A DNA stretch of 8,249 nt from Planctomycetaceae bacterium (GTDB lineage: Bacteria > Planctomycetota > Planctomycetia > Pirellulales > Pirellulaceae), in NCBI GenBank assembly GCA_007133715.1, contig SLMF01000041.1, forward strand, positions 1 through 8,249. Reading direction: 5' to 3'. The first letter of the stretch is position 1. Each line of letters starts with the position of its first letter. Position numbers and translations under genes: made by a program. The notes beneath the pieces were generated by a model that saw nothing but the letters and a program-made list of their open reading frames with translations, did no database searches and had not been told where the DNA came from. Below, in pieces: positions 1 through 5,553 of this stretch.

Positions 1-523
1 ACAAGAACGGGTCATAAGCAATCACTCGCATTTCGAAGGCCAAAGCGCGCTGGGCGACGGCCTTGCCGATTCTTCCCAAACCGACAATTCCCAATGTCTT
101 GTCGGCCAATTGGGTGCCCATGTAAGCTTTCCGATCCCAACGACCCTCGACCAAACTCTGATGGGCTGCCGCGATGTTCCGCGAAAGAGCCAGCATCAGA
201 GCAAAAGTATGCTCGGCCGTGCTCAACGTATTGCCCGAGGGTGTGTTCATCACCACGATCCCCTGGCGAGTGGCCATGACCTTGTCAATATTGTCAGTGC
301 CAACCCCGGCTCGCACGATCGCTCGCAGACGGCGATTGCCCTGCAAGGCTTCGCCGGTAATCTTGACGCCGCTTCGCAAAATGGCGCCATCAAATTCCGT
401 CAACGCTTCGCGAAGGGCCTCGCCTTTCAATCCGGTGCGGACCTCGTACGTGATCCCCTCGGTCGCCTGCAGCAAATCCAGCCCCTCTTGGGCGATGTTG
501 TCCAACACGATGACTCTTGACAT
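1..523 (-). CDS. serA: D-3-phosphoglycerate dehydrogenase, N-terminal part (cut by left edge)
   Basis: This enzyme oxidises 3-phosphoglycerate to 3-phosphohydroxypyruvate with NAD, the first step of the phosphorylated serine pathway in the cytoplasm. Reading from the ATG at 523 gives 174 residues before the window ends. The protein begins MSRVIVLDNIAQEGLDLL, continues through the substrate-domain segment RAGVGTDNID and the STAEHTFALMLAL helix, and reaches the Rossmann dinucleotide motif GLGRIG at residues 148-153. These are hallmarks of the D-2-hydroxyacid dehydrogenase family, and the early RSGVKIT and AGVGTDNID segments fit SerA better than other family members. The start is supported by a GGGAG Shine-Dalgarno sequence five bases upstream (529-533). 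It lies 40 nt downstream of serC, so the two are very likely one operon. The catalytic Arg/Glu/His and any C-terminal ACT regulatory domain lie outside the window, so serine feedback cannot be judged here. Confidence 0.95.
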   Translation of the reverse strand, partial: MSRVIVLDNIAQEGLDLLQATEGITYEVRTGLKGEALREALTEFDGAILRSGVKITGEALQGNRRLRAIVRAGVGTDNIDKVMATRQGIVVMNTPSGNTLSTAEHTFALMLALSRNIAAAHQSLVEGRWDRKAYMGTQLADKTLGIVGLGRIGKAVAQRALAFEMRVIAYDPFL

Positions 524-563
524 TTCAGCTCCCTTCCCTTCCGTTCGCTCTCTCCGCATGAAT

Positions 564-1658
564 TCAGGCATTTCGGGTGGCAAAATCCTGCATAAAGCCC
601 CGCAGCGCGTTCACACCCTCCCACGGCATCGCGTTGTAGATCGACGCGCGGATTCCCCCCACACTGCGATGACCCTTCAAAGAACTCAAACCCTGACCCT
701 CGGCTTCCGCCAGAAAACGTTGCTCCAGCTCCTCGCTCGGCAGACGGAAGGTGACGTTCATCAACGATCGGCAGTTCGGCTGCGCATGGCCCCGATAGAA
801 CCCGTTCGTGTTGTCCAGTACCTCGTACAGCGAGTTCGCTTGCTCACGGTTCTGGGCGTGCATCTTCTCCAAACCGCCGATATCCTCTTGCAACCAACGC
901 GCGACCAAGTCGACCATGTAGACCCCGAACGAGGGTGGCGTGTTCCACAGCGAGTTGTTCTCCGCGTGGAGCTGGTAACTGAGATAACCCGGCAACGAAG
1001 CCTGGCTGCGCGCGAGCAGATCCTCTCGCACGATCACGATCGTCACGCCCGCCGGCCCCGCATTCTTCTGGGCACAGGCGTACAGCAAACCGTACCGCGA
1101 GACATTCAGCGGTCGGTGGAGAATATCCGACGAAGCGTCACAGACCAACGGGACATCCCCAGTGTCGGGGTCATCGGAGAACTGAACCCCCTGAATGGTT
1201 TCATTCGAGGTGATGTGGACATAGGCAGCTTGCGGGGTCGGGCGCCAGGCCTCCGGCGACGGGAGACGGTCGTAGTTCGTGTCCTTTCCATCCCAAACAA
1301 TGTTCAGCGGTCCCACTTTCTCCGCCTCTTTGACCGCGTTCTTACCCCACGAGCCAGTAAGTACATAATCCGGGGGGGCCTGGGAGCCGGGCATCAGATT
1401 CATGGGAACCATGGAAAACTGCAGGCGTGCCCCCCCCTGCAAAAACAGGATTCGGTAGTGATCGGGCACGCCCAACAAACTCTTCAAGCGGCTCTTGGCA
1501 GACTCGAGAATGCTCTGAAACGGTTTCCCGCGATGACTGATCTCCAGAACCGACGCGCCGACCCCCGGCAAAGCCAGCAGTTCACGCTGGGCTTGTTCCA
1601 GTACAGGCAGCGGGAGCACCGCAGGCCCCGCCGAAAAATTGAAAATACGCTCCGGCAT
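564..1658 (-). CDS. serC: Phosphoserine aminotransferase
   Basis: A PLP-dependent class V aminotransferase that converts 3-phosphohydroxypyruvate and glutamate to O-phosphoserine, the second step of serine synthesis; the family also serves pyridoxine synthesis in some bacteria. The 364-residue protein is full length for the family. It opens with MPERIFNFSAGPAVLP, the classic SerC N terminus, and has SHRGKPF (Arg43, substrate carboxylate), QGGARLQF (PLP phosphate loop, residues 74-81), TGSWG (Trp104 stacks on the cofactor), Asp174, and AQKNAGPAG with the Schiff-base lysine at Lys198. Asn239-Thr240 is the usual cross-subunit contact, and GHRSVGGIRASIYNA (329-343) carries the substrate-phosphate and carboxylate residues. 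Residue roles are by analogy with the E. coli enzyme. The start codon has only a weak ribosome site (AAAGAG about ten bases upstream), but the N terminus aligns with the family. serA follows after 40 nt. Confidence 0.98.
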   Translation of the reverse strand: MPERIFNFSAGPAVLPLPVLEQAQRELLALPGVGASVLEISHRGKPFQSILESAKSRLKSLLGVPDHYRILFLQGGARLQFSMVPMNLMPGSQAPPDYVLTGSWGKNAVKEAEKVGPLNIVWDGKDTNYDRLPSPEAWRPTPQAAYVHITSNETIQGVQFSDDPDTGDVPLVCDASSDILHRPLNVSRYGLLYACAQKNAGPAGVTIVIVREDLLARSQASLPGYLSYQLHAENNSLWNTPPSFGVYMVDLVARWLQEDIGGLEKMHAQNREQANSLYEVLDNTNGFYRGHAQPNCRSLMNVTFRLPSEELEQRFLAEAEGQGLSSLKGHRSVGGIRASIYNAMPWEGVNALRGFMQDFATRNA

Positions 1659-1712
1659 AGTGGTAATACTCTTTGTTCAACAAGGAGGGTAGGGAGGGCT
1701 CGACACAACCAC

Positions 1713-1729
1713 CCGAATAGGGAGTTCGG
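1713..1729 (-). repeat. Small inverted repeat in the serC leader
   Basis: The arms CCGAA and TTCGG (minus strand) are separated by seven bases, about 55 nt before the serC start. A second short palindrome, TTGTT-G-AACAA, lies at 1673-1683, close to the serC start codon. Both could form small hairpins in the leader RNA. They are short enough to be chance, and I recognise no known riboswitch. Confidence 0.25.
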
Positions 1730-1757
1730 CCAATCACGAGCGCCCAGCAAAGTAGCG

Positions 1758-1786
1758 ATTGTAAGCGTCTCGCCCGTGGATGAGAA
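1758..1786 (-). promoter_or_regulatory. Candidate sigma70-type promoter for serC-serA
   Basis: On the minus strand there is a TTCTCA hexamer (1786-1781) as a possible -35 element, exactly 17 bases, and TACAAT (1763-1758) as a good -10 element. It lies in the 153-nt gap between the TPR gene and serC, which would give a leader of roughly 90 to 95 nt. The -10 matches the consensus at five of six positions and the -35 at four of six. The inverted repeat at 1769-1797 covers the spacer and the -35, so access could be controlled. This is a pattern match only. Confidence 0.4.
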
Positions 1787-1797
1787 GATCGGGCGAG
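1769..1797. repeat. Perfect 8-bp inverted repeat over the serC promoter
   Basis: The arms CTCGCCCG (1769-1776) and CGGGCGAG (1790-1797) are exact reverse complements around a 13-base centre. The element begins 14 bases past the stop codon of the TPR gene and overlaps the -35 and spacer of the candidate serC promoter. It is not followed by a T-run in either direction, so it is not a textbook intrinsic terminator. It could be a transcription-factor operator, a processing hairpin at the end of the TPR transcript, or both. Confidence 0.55.
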
Positions 1798-1811
1798 GGA
1801 AAAACCGTGGT

Positions 1812-2546
1812 CTAGCGGTTGACCCCCAGTGGCGAGGTCACGGTGCGAGCGTCCGACCCGGGGGAGGGGGCGTTCGTCTGATGCAACGAACGGTTGAGCG
1901 ATGCAATTCGCTCGGCGACCGCCGGTTGGAAATGGTTCAATTGGTAGGACTGCTGATAATTCGCCAGGGCCTGCGCATAATCTCCCGATTGTTCGCGGAG
2001 CCGCCCCAAGGCGTTCCAGGCGCGGGCATTGTGCTGATTGATCTGCAACGCTTCGGTCAAGTGAATCTTGGCAGTGTCCGCCTCGCCATACTCTTCGTAG
2101 AGGCGAGCCAGTTCGATCCGCGGTTCCGAATTGCGGGGCTCGCGCAACGCCCAATTCTTCAAAAGACTGAAAGCCCGATCCGAGCGTCCGGTCTCGGCCA
2201 GCAACACAGCCAACCCACGGTAGGCGTCGGTATGGCTGCCATCCAGGTCCAGGCACCGATTGTATAACGATTCCGCTTGACTCTGAAGATTCTCATCCTG
2301 TCGAGCCACACCGACACGGTGTATGGTTGCAGCCATATTGTAGTAGGCGTCGGCGTTCTCAGGATCGCTCGAAATGGCTTTTTGAAACGTCTGAAGAGCC
2401 GTGTCATACTGGCCCTGCTCGTAGAGACGAACCCCCTGAAGATTGTGACCATCGGCCGCCATCTTGCAACCGCCCGCGGCGATCCACAGGCAGGCCAGCA
2501 AGCGGGCAATCCCGAATTCCCGAAGCTTCGATTGTAAGGGGCTCAC
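1812..2546 (-). CDS. TPR-repeat lipoprotein
   Basis: A 244-residue protein of tetratricopeptide repeats, probably an envelope-located scaffold; no specific partner can be named. I chose the GTG at 2546 over an ATG at 2663. From GTG the protein starts MSPLQSKLREFGIARLLACL and continues WIAAGGCK: a short basic stretch, a hydrophobic core and a lipobox-like AGG-Cys27, i.e. a type II signal peptide. The ATG start would put 39 low-quality residues before it. AAGG lies ten bases before the GTG. After Cys27, about five TPR units follow (roughly 33-64, 67-102, 107-137, 141-170, 175-206), with typical motifs such as YEQGQYDTALQTFQKAI and AWNALGRLREQSGDYAQALA. The second unit carries a short insertion (VARQDENL). 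The Pro/Ser-rich last 20 or so residues look disordered. The lipobox has Ala rather than Leu at -3, so lipidation is likely but not certain. It sits 155 nt downstream of the small basic protein gene and upstream of serC. Confidence 0.85.
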   Translation of the reverse strand: MSPLQSKLREFGIARLLACLWIAAGGCKMAADGHNLQGVRLYEQGQYDTALQTFQKAISSDPENADAYYNMAATIHRVGVARQDENLQSQAESLYNRCLDLDGSHTDAYRGLAVLLAETGRSDRAFSLLKNWALREPRNSEPRIELARLYEEYGEADTAKIHLTEALQINQHNARAWNALGRLREQSGDYAQALANYQQSYQLNHFQPAVAERIASLNRSLHQTNAPSPGSDARTVTSPLGVNR

Positions 2547-2556
2547 AGCAAAGAGG

Positions 2557-2563
2557 CCTTCCC
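2557..2563 (-). promoter_or_regulatory. Ribosome binding site supporting the GTG start of the TPR lipoprotein
   Basis: The minus strand reads GGGAAGG here, ten bases before the GTG at 2546. It is a moderate Shine-Dalgarno match. Together with the signal peptide that begins immediately after the GTG, it favours this start over the upstream ATG at 2663. Confidence 0.45.
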
Positions 2564-2701
2564 TGGCAAGGCAGTTCGGATTCGAGTTCCATCTCCCGAG
2601 GCCCGAGGGCAACTCGAAACGCGTGCGGAGCTTACTGACACGCGACTTGACAGACAAGACCAAAACACCCGTTTTCCAGCCGCTATCCCCTCGTTCAGGG
2701 C

Positions 2702-3034
2702 CTAACTGCTGGCAGTGACAGCACCTTCGGGCTCCACGCGTCGATAGCCCAAATTGCGAAACACTTCGAGAATCTCACTGCAGGTGGGGAACATCCGCCC
2801 ACTTCGGCGCTTGTAAGCATCCAACGCCTGCATGAACTCGATCTCCTCGGACGTGTACTCGCGTTCGCAGGTGGTCGGATCGATCTGGCGACGGCGACCC
2901 CAGCGTTTGCTGCCGCTCGGTAGCTCGGCCGGACCATCGGTGCGGTGATGCTCCGGGCCGGTCGAGCGGTTTCGGGGTTCGGACCGCCGGCGAACCACCC
3001 GAGTTCCTTGAATTTTTCTCGTGGTTTGGGTCAC
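2702..3034 (-). CDS. Small basic protein with conserved C-terminal helical segment (unknown function)
   Basis: A 110-residue protein with no function I can assign. Residues 1-55 are very basic and look disordered (repeated Arg, e.g. TRVVRRRSEP and RWGRRRQ). Residues 58-100 look like a compact helical module: REYTSEEIEFMQALDAYKRR, then SGRMFPTCSEILEVFRNLGYRRV. This second half resembles a segment I recall as recurrent in planctomycete hypothetical proteins, with a pattern like EFM..A.D.YKR....FPT.SE.LEV...LGYR. That is memory, not a search. The GTG start at 3034 is well supported by GGGAGG eight bases upstream. There are no transmembrane segments or signal peptide, so it is probably cytoplasmic. 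A basic tail plus a small helical domain would suit nucleic-acid or ribosome binding, but this is only inference. The gene stands alone, with 269 nt of non-coding DNA upstream and 155 nt downstream. Confidence 0.8.
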   Translation of the reverse strand: MTQTTRKIQGTRVVRRRSEPRNRSTGPEHHRTDGPAELPSGSKRWGRRRQIDPTTCEREYTSEEIEFMQALDAYKRRSGRMFPTCSEILEVFRNLGYRRVEPEGAVTASS

Positions 3035-3042
3035 GAATCCTG

Positions 3043-3048
3043 CCTCCC
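3043..3048 (-). promoter_or_regulatory. Strong ribosome binding site for the small basic protein
   Basis: The minus strand reads GGGAGG, eight bases before the GTG start at 3034. It is among the better Shine-Dalgarno matches in the window and is the main support for a GTG-initiated small gene here. Confidence 0.6.
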
Positions 3049-3124
3049 AGGAAGCGAAATTGACGATGATTGGGGGGAATCACTGCCGATCATGGCGATC
3101 ATACGGAGACCGTCATGATTGCCG

Positions 3125-3155
3125 AATATACGAACGTAGCACGGTGGTCTGTAAG
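3125..3155 (-). promoter_or_regulatory. Weak candidate promoter in the gap before the small basic protein
   Basis: The 269-nt gap between the anti-sigma gene and the small basic gene holds a TATATT hexamer on the minus strand (3130-3125), five of six to the -10 consensus. A CTTACA (3155-3150) lies upstream, but the 19-base spacer is longer than ideal. No hairpin with a T-run is visible after the anti-sigma stop; a 10-bp palindrome GTTTCGAAAC lies at 3290-3299. I see no additional gene in the gap. Confidence 0.2.
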
Positions 3156-3303
3156 GAACAGGAAAACTGGGGATTTTGAGCTGATTTTCCAAAACCCCCT
3201 CCCCGGTCGTGCGGTGTTTGTCGAAATTACCGGTTCGATCGCTCGCGCACGGCAAATCGAGCTGGCGATTGCAGGATTGATCGAGGGGTGTTTCGAAACG
3301 CGC

Positions 3304-3990
3304 TCAGGCTGCGGGAAAATGCGGCTCCGAACTACGTTCCGGGGACGAACCGGAGGAATCCGAGGCACGTCCCCACGGCCAAGTGTCCCGAAAACCGCTC
3401 CAGGCACTGACGAGCGATACCGCCAGCGGGCGAAGGCCGCCCGCAAGAACTTCCCACGATTCCACGGTTTCGCCTGCCATGCGATCAGAGAAGCGATCCC
3501 AGAACAGAACCCACTCCGGATCCTGGGCAGGCCACGGCAGATACAGTTCGATCGTGGGGGGCACGGGTGACTCGGCCAAGCTCGCTTCCGCTGCTTCGAT
3601 TATCTCGGTCTCGGAAGGACCAAGCCGCGATAATTCCGAAACACCCCCCTCCTGGATATAAAAGCGGGCAGGCAGTACCCATGCCACCAGCAGCGCCAAG
3701 GCGACCGCCGAGCAGGCTGCGAGGACACGGCGAGAACGCCAAGCGGTGAGCGAGTCCCGCGTGCGAACGGGTTGCGACTGGGCTGATTGAACCACCCGCT
3801 CGCTAAAGCTCGCATCCAGCGAGGGGAGTTCCCGTCGATTCAGCCCCTCGAACAAACGCAGGTACCCTTGGTGAACCGACCGGCACCCCGCACATTGTCG
3901 GGCATGACGACGCAGATCAGAATCGGTTGCCAAGTTCGCTCTGCGATCCAGCAACTGATGGATGCGGTCTTCAAACTCGTCGCAGTTCAT
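3304..3990 (-). CDS. Membrane-anchored anti-sigma factor with zinc-binding (ZAS) motif
   Basis: A 228-residue probable anti-sigma factor for the ECF sigma encoded immediately upstream. The N-terminal cytoplasmic domain carries His29-x3-Cys33-x2-Cys36 (RRHARQCAGC), the zinc-binding anti-sigma signature, with Cys3 as a possible further ligand. Residues 89-107 (VLAACSAVALALLVAWVLP) form one clear transmembrane helix. About 120 residues follow outside the cytoplasmic membrane; they include a Trp-rich stretch (PWPAQDPEWVLFWDRF) and a Ser-rich tail, and match no sensor domain that I recognise. The ATG overlaps the end of the sigma gene by 20 nt and has no good Shine-Dalgarno of its own, so translation is likely coupled to that of the sigma factor, as is usual for such pairs. 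By analogy with the family it holds the sigma factor inactive until an envelope signal releases it; the signal cannot be read from the sequence. Confidence 0.87.
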   Translation of the reverse strand: MNCDEFEDRIHQLLDRRANLATDSDLRRHARQCAGCRSVHQGYLRLFEGLNRRELPSLDASFSERVVQSAQSQPVRTRDSLTAWRSRRVLAACSAVALALLVAWVLPARFYIQEGGVSELSRLGPSETEIIEAAEASLAESPVPPTIELYLPWPAQDPEWVLFWDRFSDRMAGETVESWEVLAGGLRPLAVSLVSAWSGFRDTWPWGRASDSSGSSPERSSEPHFPAA

Positions 3991-4540
3991 AGGGCTTACT
4001 CGTGACGACTTCCCGTTCCACCAAATGGGCGACCAACTCGCGACGGGCTCGGTGGATCCAGGTCTTCACCGTGCCCACCGGCCGGCCCAGAATCGAAGCG
4101 ATCTGGGTATAGGCCAATCCCTGCTCGTGAAACAACAAAAACGCTTGACGATCCTCCGCGCGGATTTGCTCCAAAGCGCGATATACCTCTTCCTCGAGCT
4201 GTTCAGCATCCTGCCAGTTTGGCGATCTGTCTTCCAGGAGATCCTCGTGCAGCATGGCTTGGGGGAGGCGCCGGTGGCGATGGGCCAACATGGTGCGACA
4301 TCGGTTGGCGGCGATGGCCAACAGCCAAGGCTCGAACTCGCGACGCGAATCCCATCGGGCCAAGCTGCGCAACATGCGAATGAAGCTCTCTTGGGCCGCA
4401 TCTTCGGCATCCTGACGCTGCCCCAACATCCGCAAGCACAGTCCGAACACACGGTTCCGAAACCGATCAACCAGTTGCACCATGGCCTGCTGATCGCCAG
4501 CCAGCGCGAGGTCGACCAGTTCCGGGATTTCCTGCTGCAC
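3971..4540 (-). CDS. ECF-type RNA polymerase sigma factor
   Basis: A 189-residue sigma-70 family protein of the extracytoplasmic-function (sigma-E-like) type, with only regions 2 and 4. Region 2 spans about residues 24-87 and includes the core-binding and -10 recognition segment DAEDAAQESFIRMLRSL (44-60) and the PWLLAIAANRCR helix (71-82). Region 4 spans about 118-172, with the -35-binding helix-turn-helix in LAYTQIASILGRPVGTVKTW (142-161) followed by IHRARREL. Length and architecture are standard for the family. The GTG start at 4540 is preceded by GAGGA at eight bases. The 3' end overlaps the anti-sigma gene by 20 nt. The 115-nt gap upstream shows no convincing promoter, including no clear GGAAC-type ECF element, so autoregulation is not evident. 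It could also be read from the FHA gene upstream, since I see no clear terminator between them. Confidence 0.95.
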   Translation of the reverse strand: MQQEIPELVDLALAGDQQAMVQLVDRFRNRVFGLCLRMLGQRQDAEDAAQESFIRMLRSLARWDSRREFEPWLLAIAANRCRTMLAHRHRRLPQAMLHEDLLEDRSPNWQDAEQLEEEVYRALEQIRAEDRQAFLLFHEQGLAYTQIASILGRPVGTVKTWIHRARRELVAHLVEREVVTSKPYELRRV

Positions 4541-4655
4541 GCGTGTATTCCTCAGGCTCTCTGATACAGGATTACCCGGCGCACCCTGCCACGGTTTTCC
4601 GACCGGGGGAAAAAACAGAAAAGTCGGAGGAATTTTGCGGAGAACCCCAAAAGAA

Positions 4656-5357
4656 TCAACGGTTGCTGAAGAACTTTTTTAGCATGAACGTGGCCGCCTC
4701 CCGCGAATCCTTGGGAGCCGCCTCTTCCCGCCGGGGAAGCTTGCCGAACCGCTTCTTCTTACCTTTGGCGGCCTTGTCGTCAGCTGCCGCCGTCTGCTCC
4801 GCCTCCCGCTCCGCTGTGTCTCCAGAGGCCGACTCACCCGACTCCGACTCCTGCGACAAGGTCTGCTGGTCGGTTTCGTCCAACTTCAATTGCCGCGTCT
4901 CCGGATCCCCGTAACGCCGCATGCGGGCCATGTCGTCCGCCTCTTCTAACCATGCATTGATGTCAGCGTCTTCGATGTTGGTTGCATCACGCGAGGACTC
5001 GAATGTCCGCTCCGCCGCTTCCTTGACGCTTTTTACTTTCGGCTTCTTCTCGCCACCCAAACTGTGGTCAATCATCACCTCAAAAGCGAGGGGACCAATC
5101 CGTAATTTGTCCCCGCTCTTGATGACCATGTGGCCTTCAACCCGCCGCTCGTTGACGTAGGTGCCGTTCTTGCTGCCAAAATCCGTCAAGGTAACCGTAC
5201 CGTCTTCGACTCGTATCACACAATGGCGGCGGCTGATGGCATCACTCTTCGGGCGTAAATGACAATCCCCACTTCGACCAATCACACACTCCGGAACGGG
5301 GATCTTCACCTCTTTTCCCGCACTCGAACCCTTCAGGACCTTGAATCGAATCTTCAT
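4656..5357 (-). CDS. FHA-domain protein with long charged tail
   Basis: A 233-residue protein with an N-terminal forkhead-associated domain (about residues 1-96) that should bind phosphothreonine peptides. The signature residues are in place: Gly27-Arg28-Ser29, Ser42-Arg43-Arg44-His45, and Asn64-Gly65-Thr66 followed by Asn69 (NGTYVN). The rest is a charged, probably disordered linker with two more ordered-looking spots: DADINAWLEEADDMARMRRY (130-149) and a C-terminal SREAATFMLKKFF (218-230). A Lys-rich patch (KGKKKRFGKLPRRE) precedes the latter. There is no signal peptide or membrane helix, so it is cytoplasmic. The start at 5357 is chosen because the FHA fold begins at once (MKIRFKVLKG) and AGGAAAGG lies six bases upstream. 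A TTG start at 5423 would add 22 residues with no support. FHA proteins usually read out Ser/Thr kinases; none is encoded in this window. The downstream ECF sigma gene may be co-transcribed. Confidence 0.93.
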   Translation of the reverse strand: MKIRFKVLKGSSAGKEVKIPVPECVIGRSGDCHLRPKSDAISRRHCVIRVEDGTVTLTDFGSKNGTYVNERRVEGHMVIKSGDKLRIGPLAFEVMIDHSLGGEKKPKVKSVKEAAERTFESSRDATNIEDADINAWLEEADDMARMRRYGDPETRQLKLDETDQQTLSQESESGESASGDTAEREAEQTAAADDKAAKGKKKRFGKLPRREEAAPKDSREAATFMLKKFFSNR

Positions 5358-5363
5358 GAATTG

Positions 5364-5371
5364 CCTTTCCT
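5364..5371 (-). promoter_or_regulatory. Ribosome binding site fixing the FHA gene start
   Basis: The minus strand reads AGGAAAGG, ending six bases before the ATG at 5357. This, with the FHA fold starting at residue 1, decides for this ATG over the in-frame TTG at 5423. Confidence 0.55.
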
Positions 5372-5436
5372 CGCCAGGATTCGTCAAATGCCCCTTGTTA
5401 CCAGCATCGCGCTCAGCAAACAACCGGTGTCTTGTA

Positions 5437-5457
5437 ACTATACCAACTCGTCGTTGG
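5437..5457 (-). promoter_or_regulatory. Candidate -10 element flanked by an inverted repeat, upstream of the FHA gene
   Basis: On the minus strand the inverted repeat CCAAC-GACGA-GTTGG (5457-5443) directly abuts TATAGT (5442-5437), a good -10-like hexamer. A transcript from here would have a leader of about 70 nt before the FHA ATG. No good -35 lies at 16 to 18 bases, so the promoter may be weak or activator-dependent; the repeat would sit in the spacer. The whole gap between the lipoyl-transferase gene and the FHA gene is 196 nt and holds no gene. Confidence 0.3.
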
Positions 5458-5553
5458 CCCTCCTAGAGGCGAATTCATGATACCGGTGTTCGAGTCATCC
5501 GTCAAAAACCGCGGCCCGGGGGCATTGGGGGCACAACAGCCCGGCAGAAACCC

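Noticed and set aside
1582..2256. A 224-codon minus-strand frame overlapping the TPR gene and the serC start region in another frame.
   Set aside because: It overlaps TPR repeats and the SerC N terminus, both of which are certain, and its own translation looks random and Arg/Gly-rich.
174..2267. A 697-codon open frame on the plus strand spanning serA, serC and the TPR gene.
   Set aside because: It is antisense to three well-supported genes, is Arg/Gln/Val-rich as expected from reading GC-rich codons backwards, and has no recognisable domain. Long antisense frames are common at this base composition.
2547..2663. Extension of the TPR gene to the ATG at 2663.
   Set aside because: It adds 39 residues of no recognisable character in front of a complete lipoprotein signal peptide; the GTG at 2546 explains the sequence better.
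3070..3570. A 166-codon plus-strand frame beginning in the 269-nt gap and running into the anti-sigma gene.
   Set aside because: Half of it is antisense to the anti-sigma gene, the translation shows no recognisable fold, and no good ribosome site precedes it. The part in the gap could not be supported as a gene on its own.
3962..4564. A 200-codon open frame on the plus strand opposite the ECF sigma gene.
   Set aside because: The opposite strand encodes clear sigma regions 2 and 4; the plus-strand translation is a compositional shadow.
4541..4655. Promoter or terminator between the FHA gene and the sigma gene.
   Set aside because: T-rich runs are present on the minus strand, but no stem precedes them convincingly; TTGATT has no matching -10 at the right distance, and no clear GGAAC-type ECF element is seen.
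5458..5464. A near-perfect Shine-Dalgarno AGGAGGG on the minus strand in the gap before the FHA gene.
   Set aside because: No start codon at a proper distance opens a frame; the only nearby TTG meets a stop after two codons. It is probably chance.
5504..5544. Possible intrinsic terminator after the lipoyl-transferase gene (CCGGG/CCCGG arms, then TTTTT on the minus strand).
   Set aside because: The stem is only five base pairs with a long loop, and the T-run starts seven bases after the stem; it is too weak to call.
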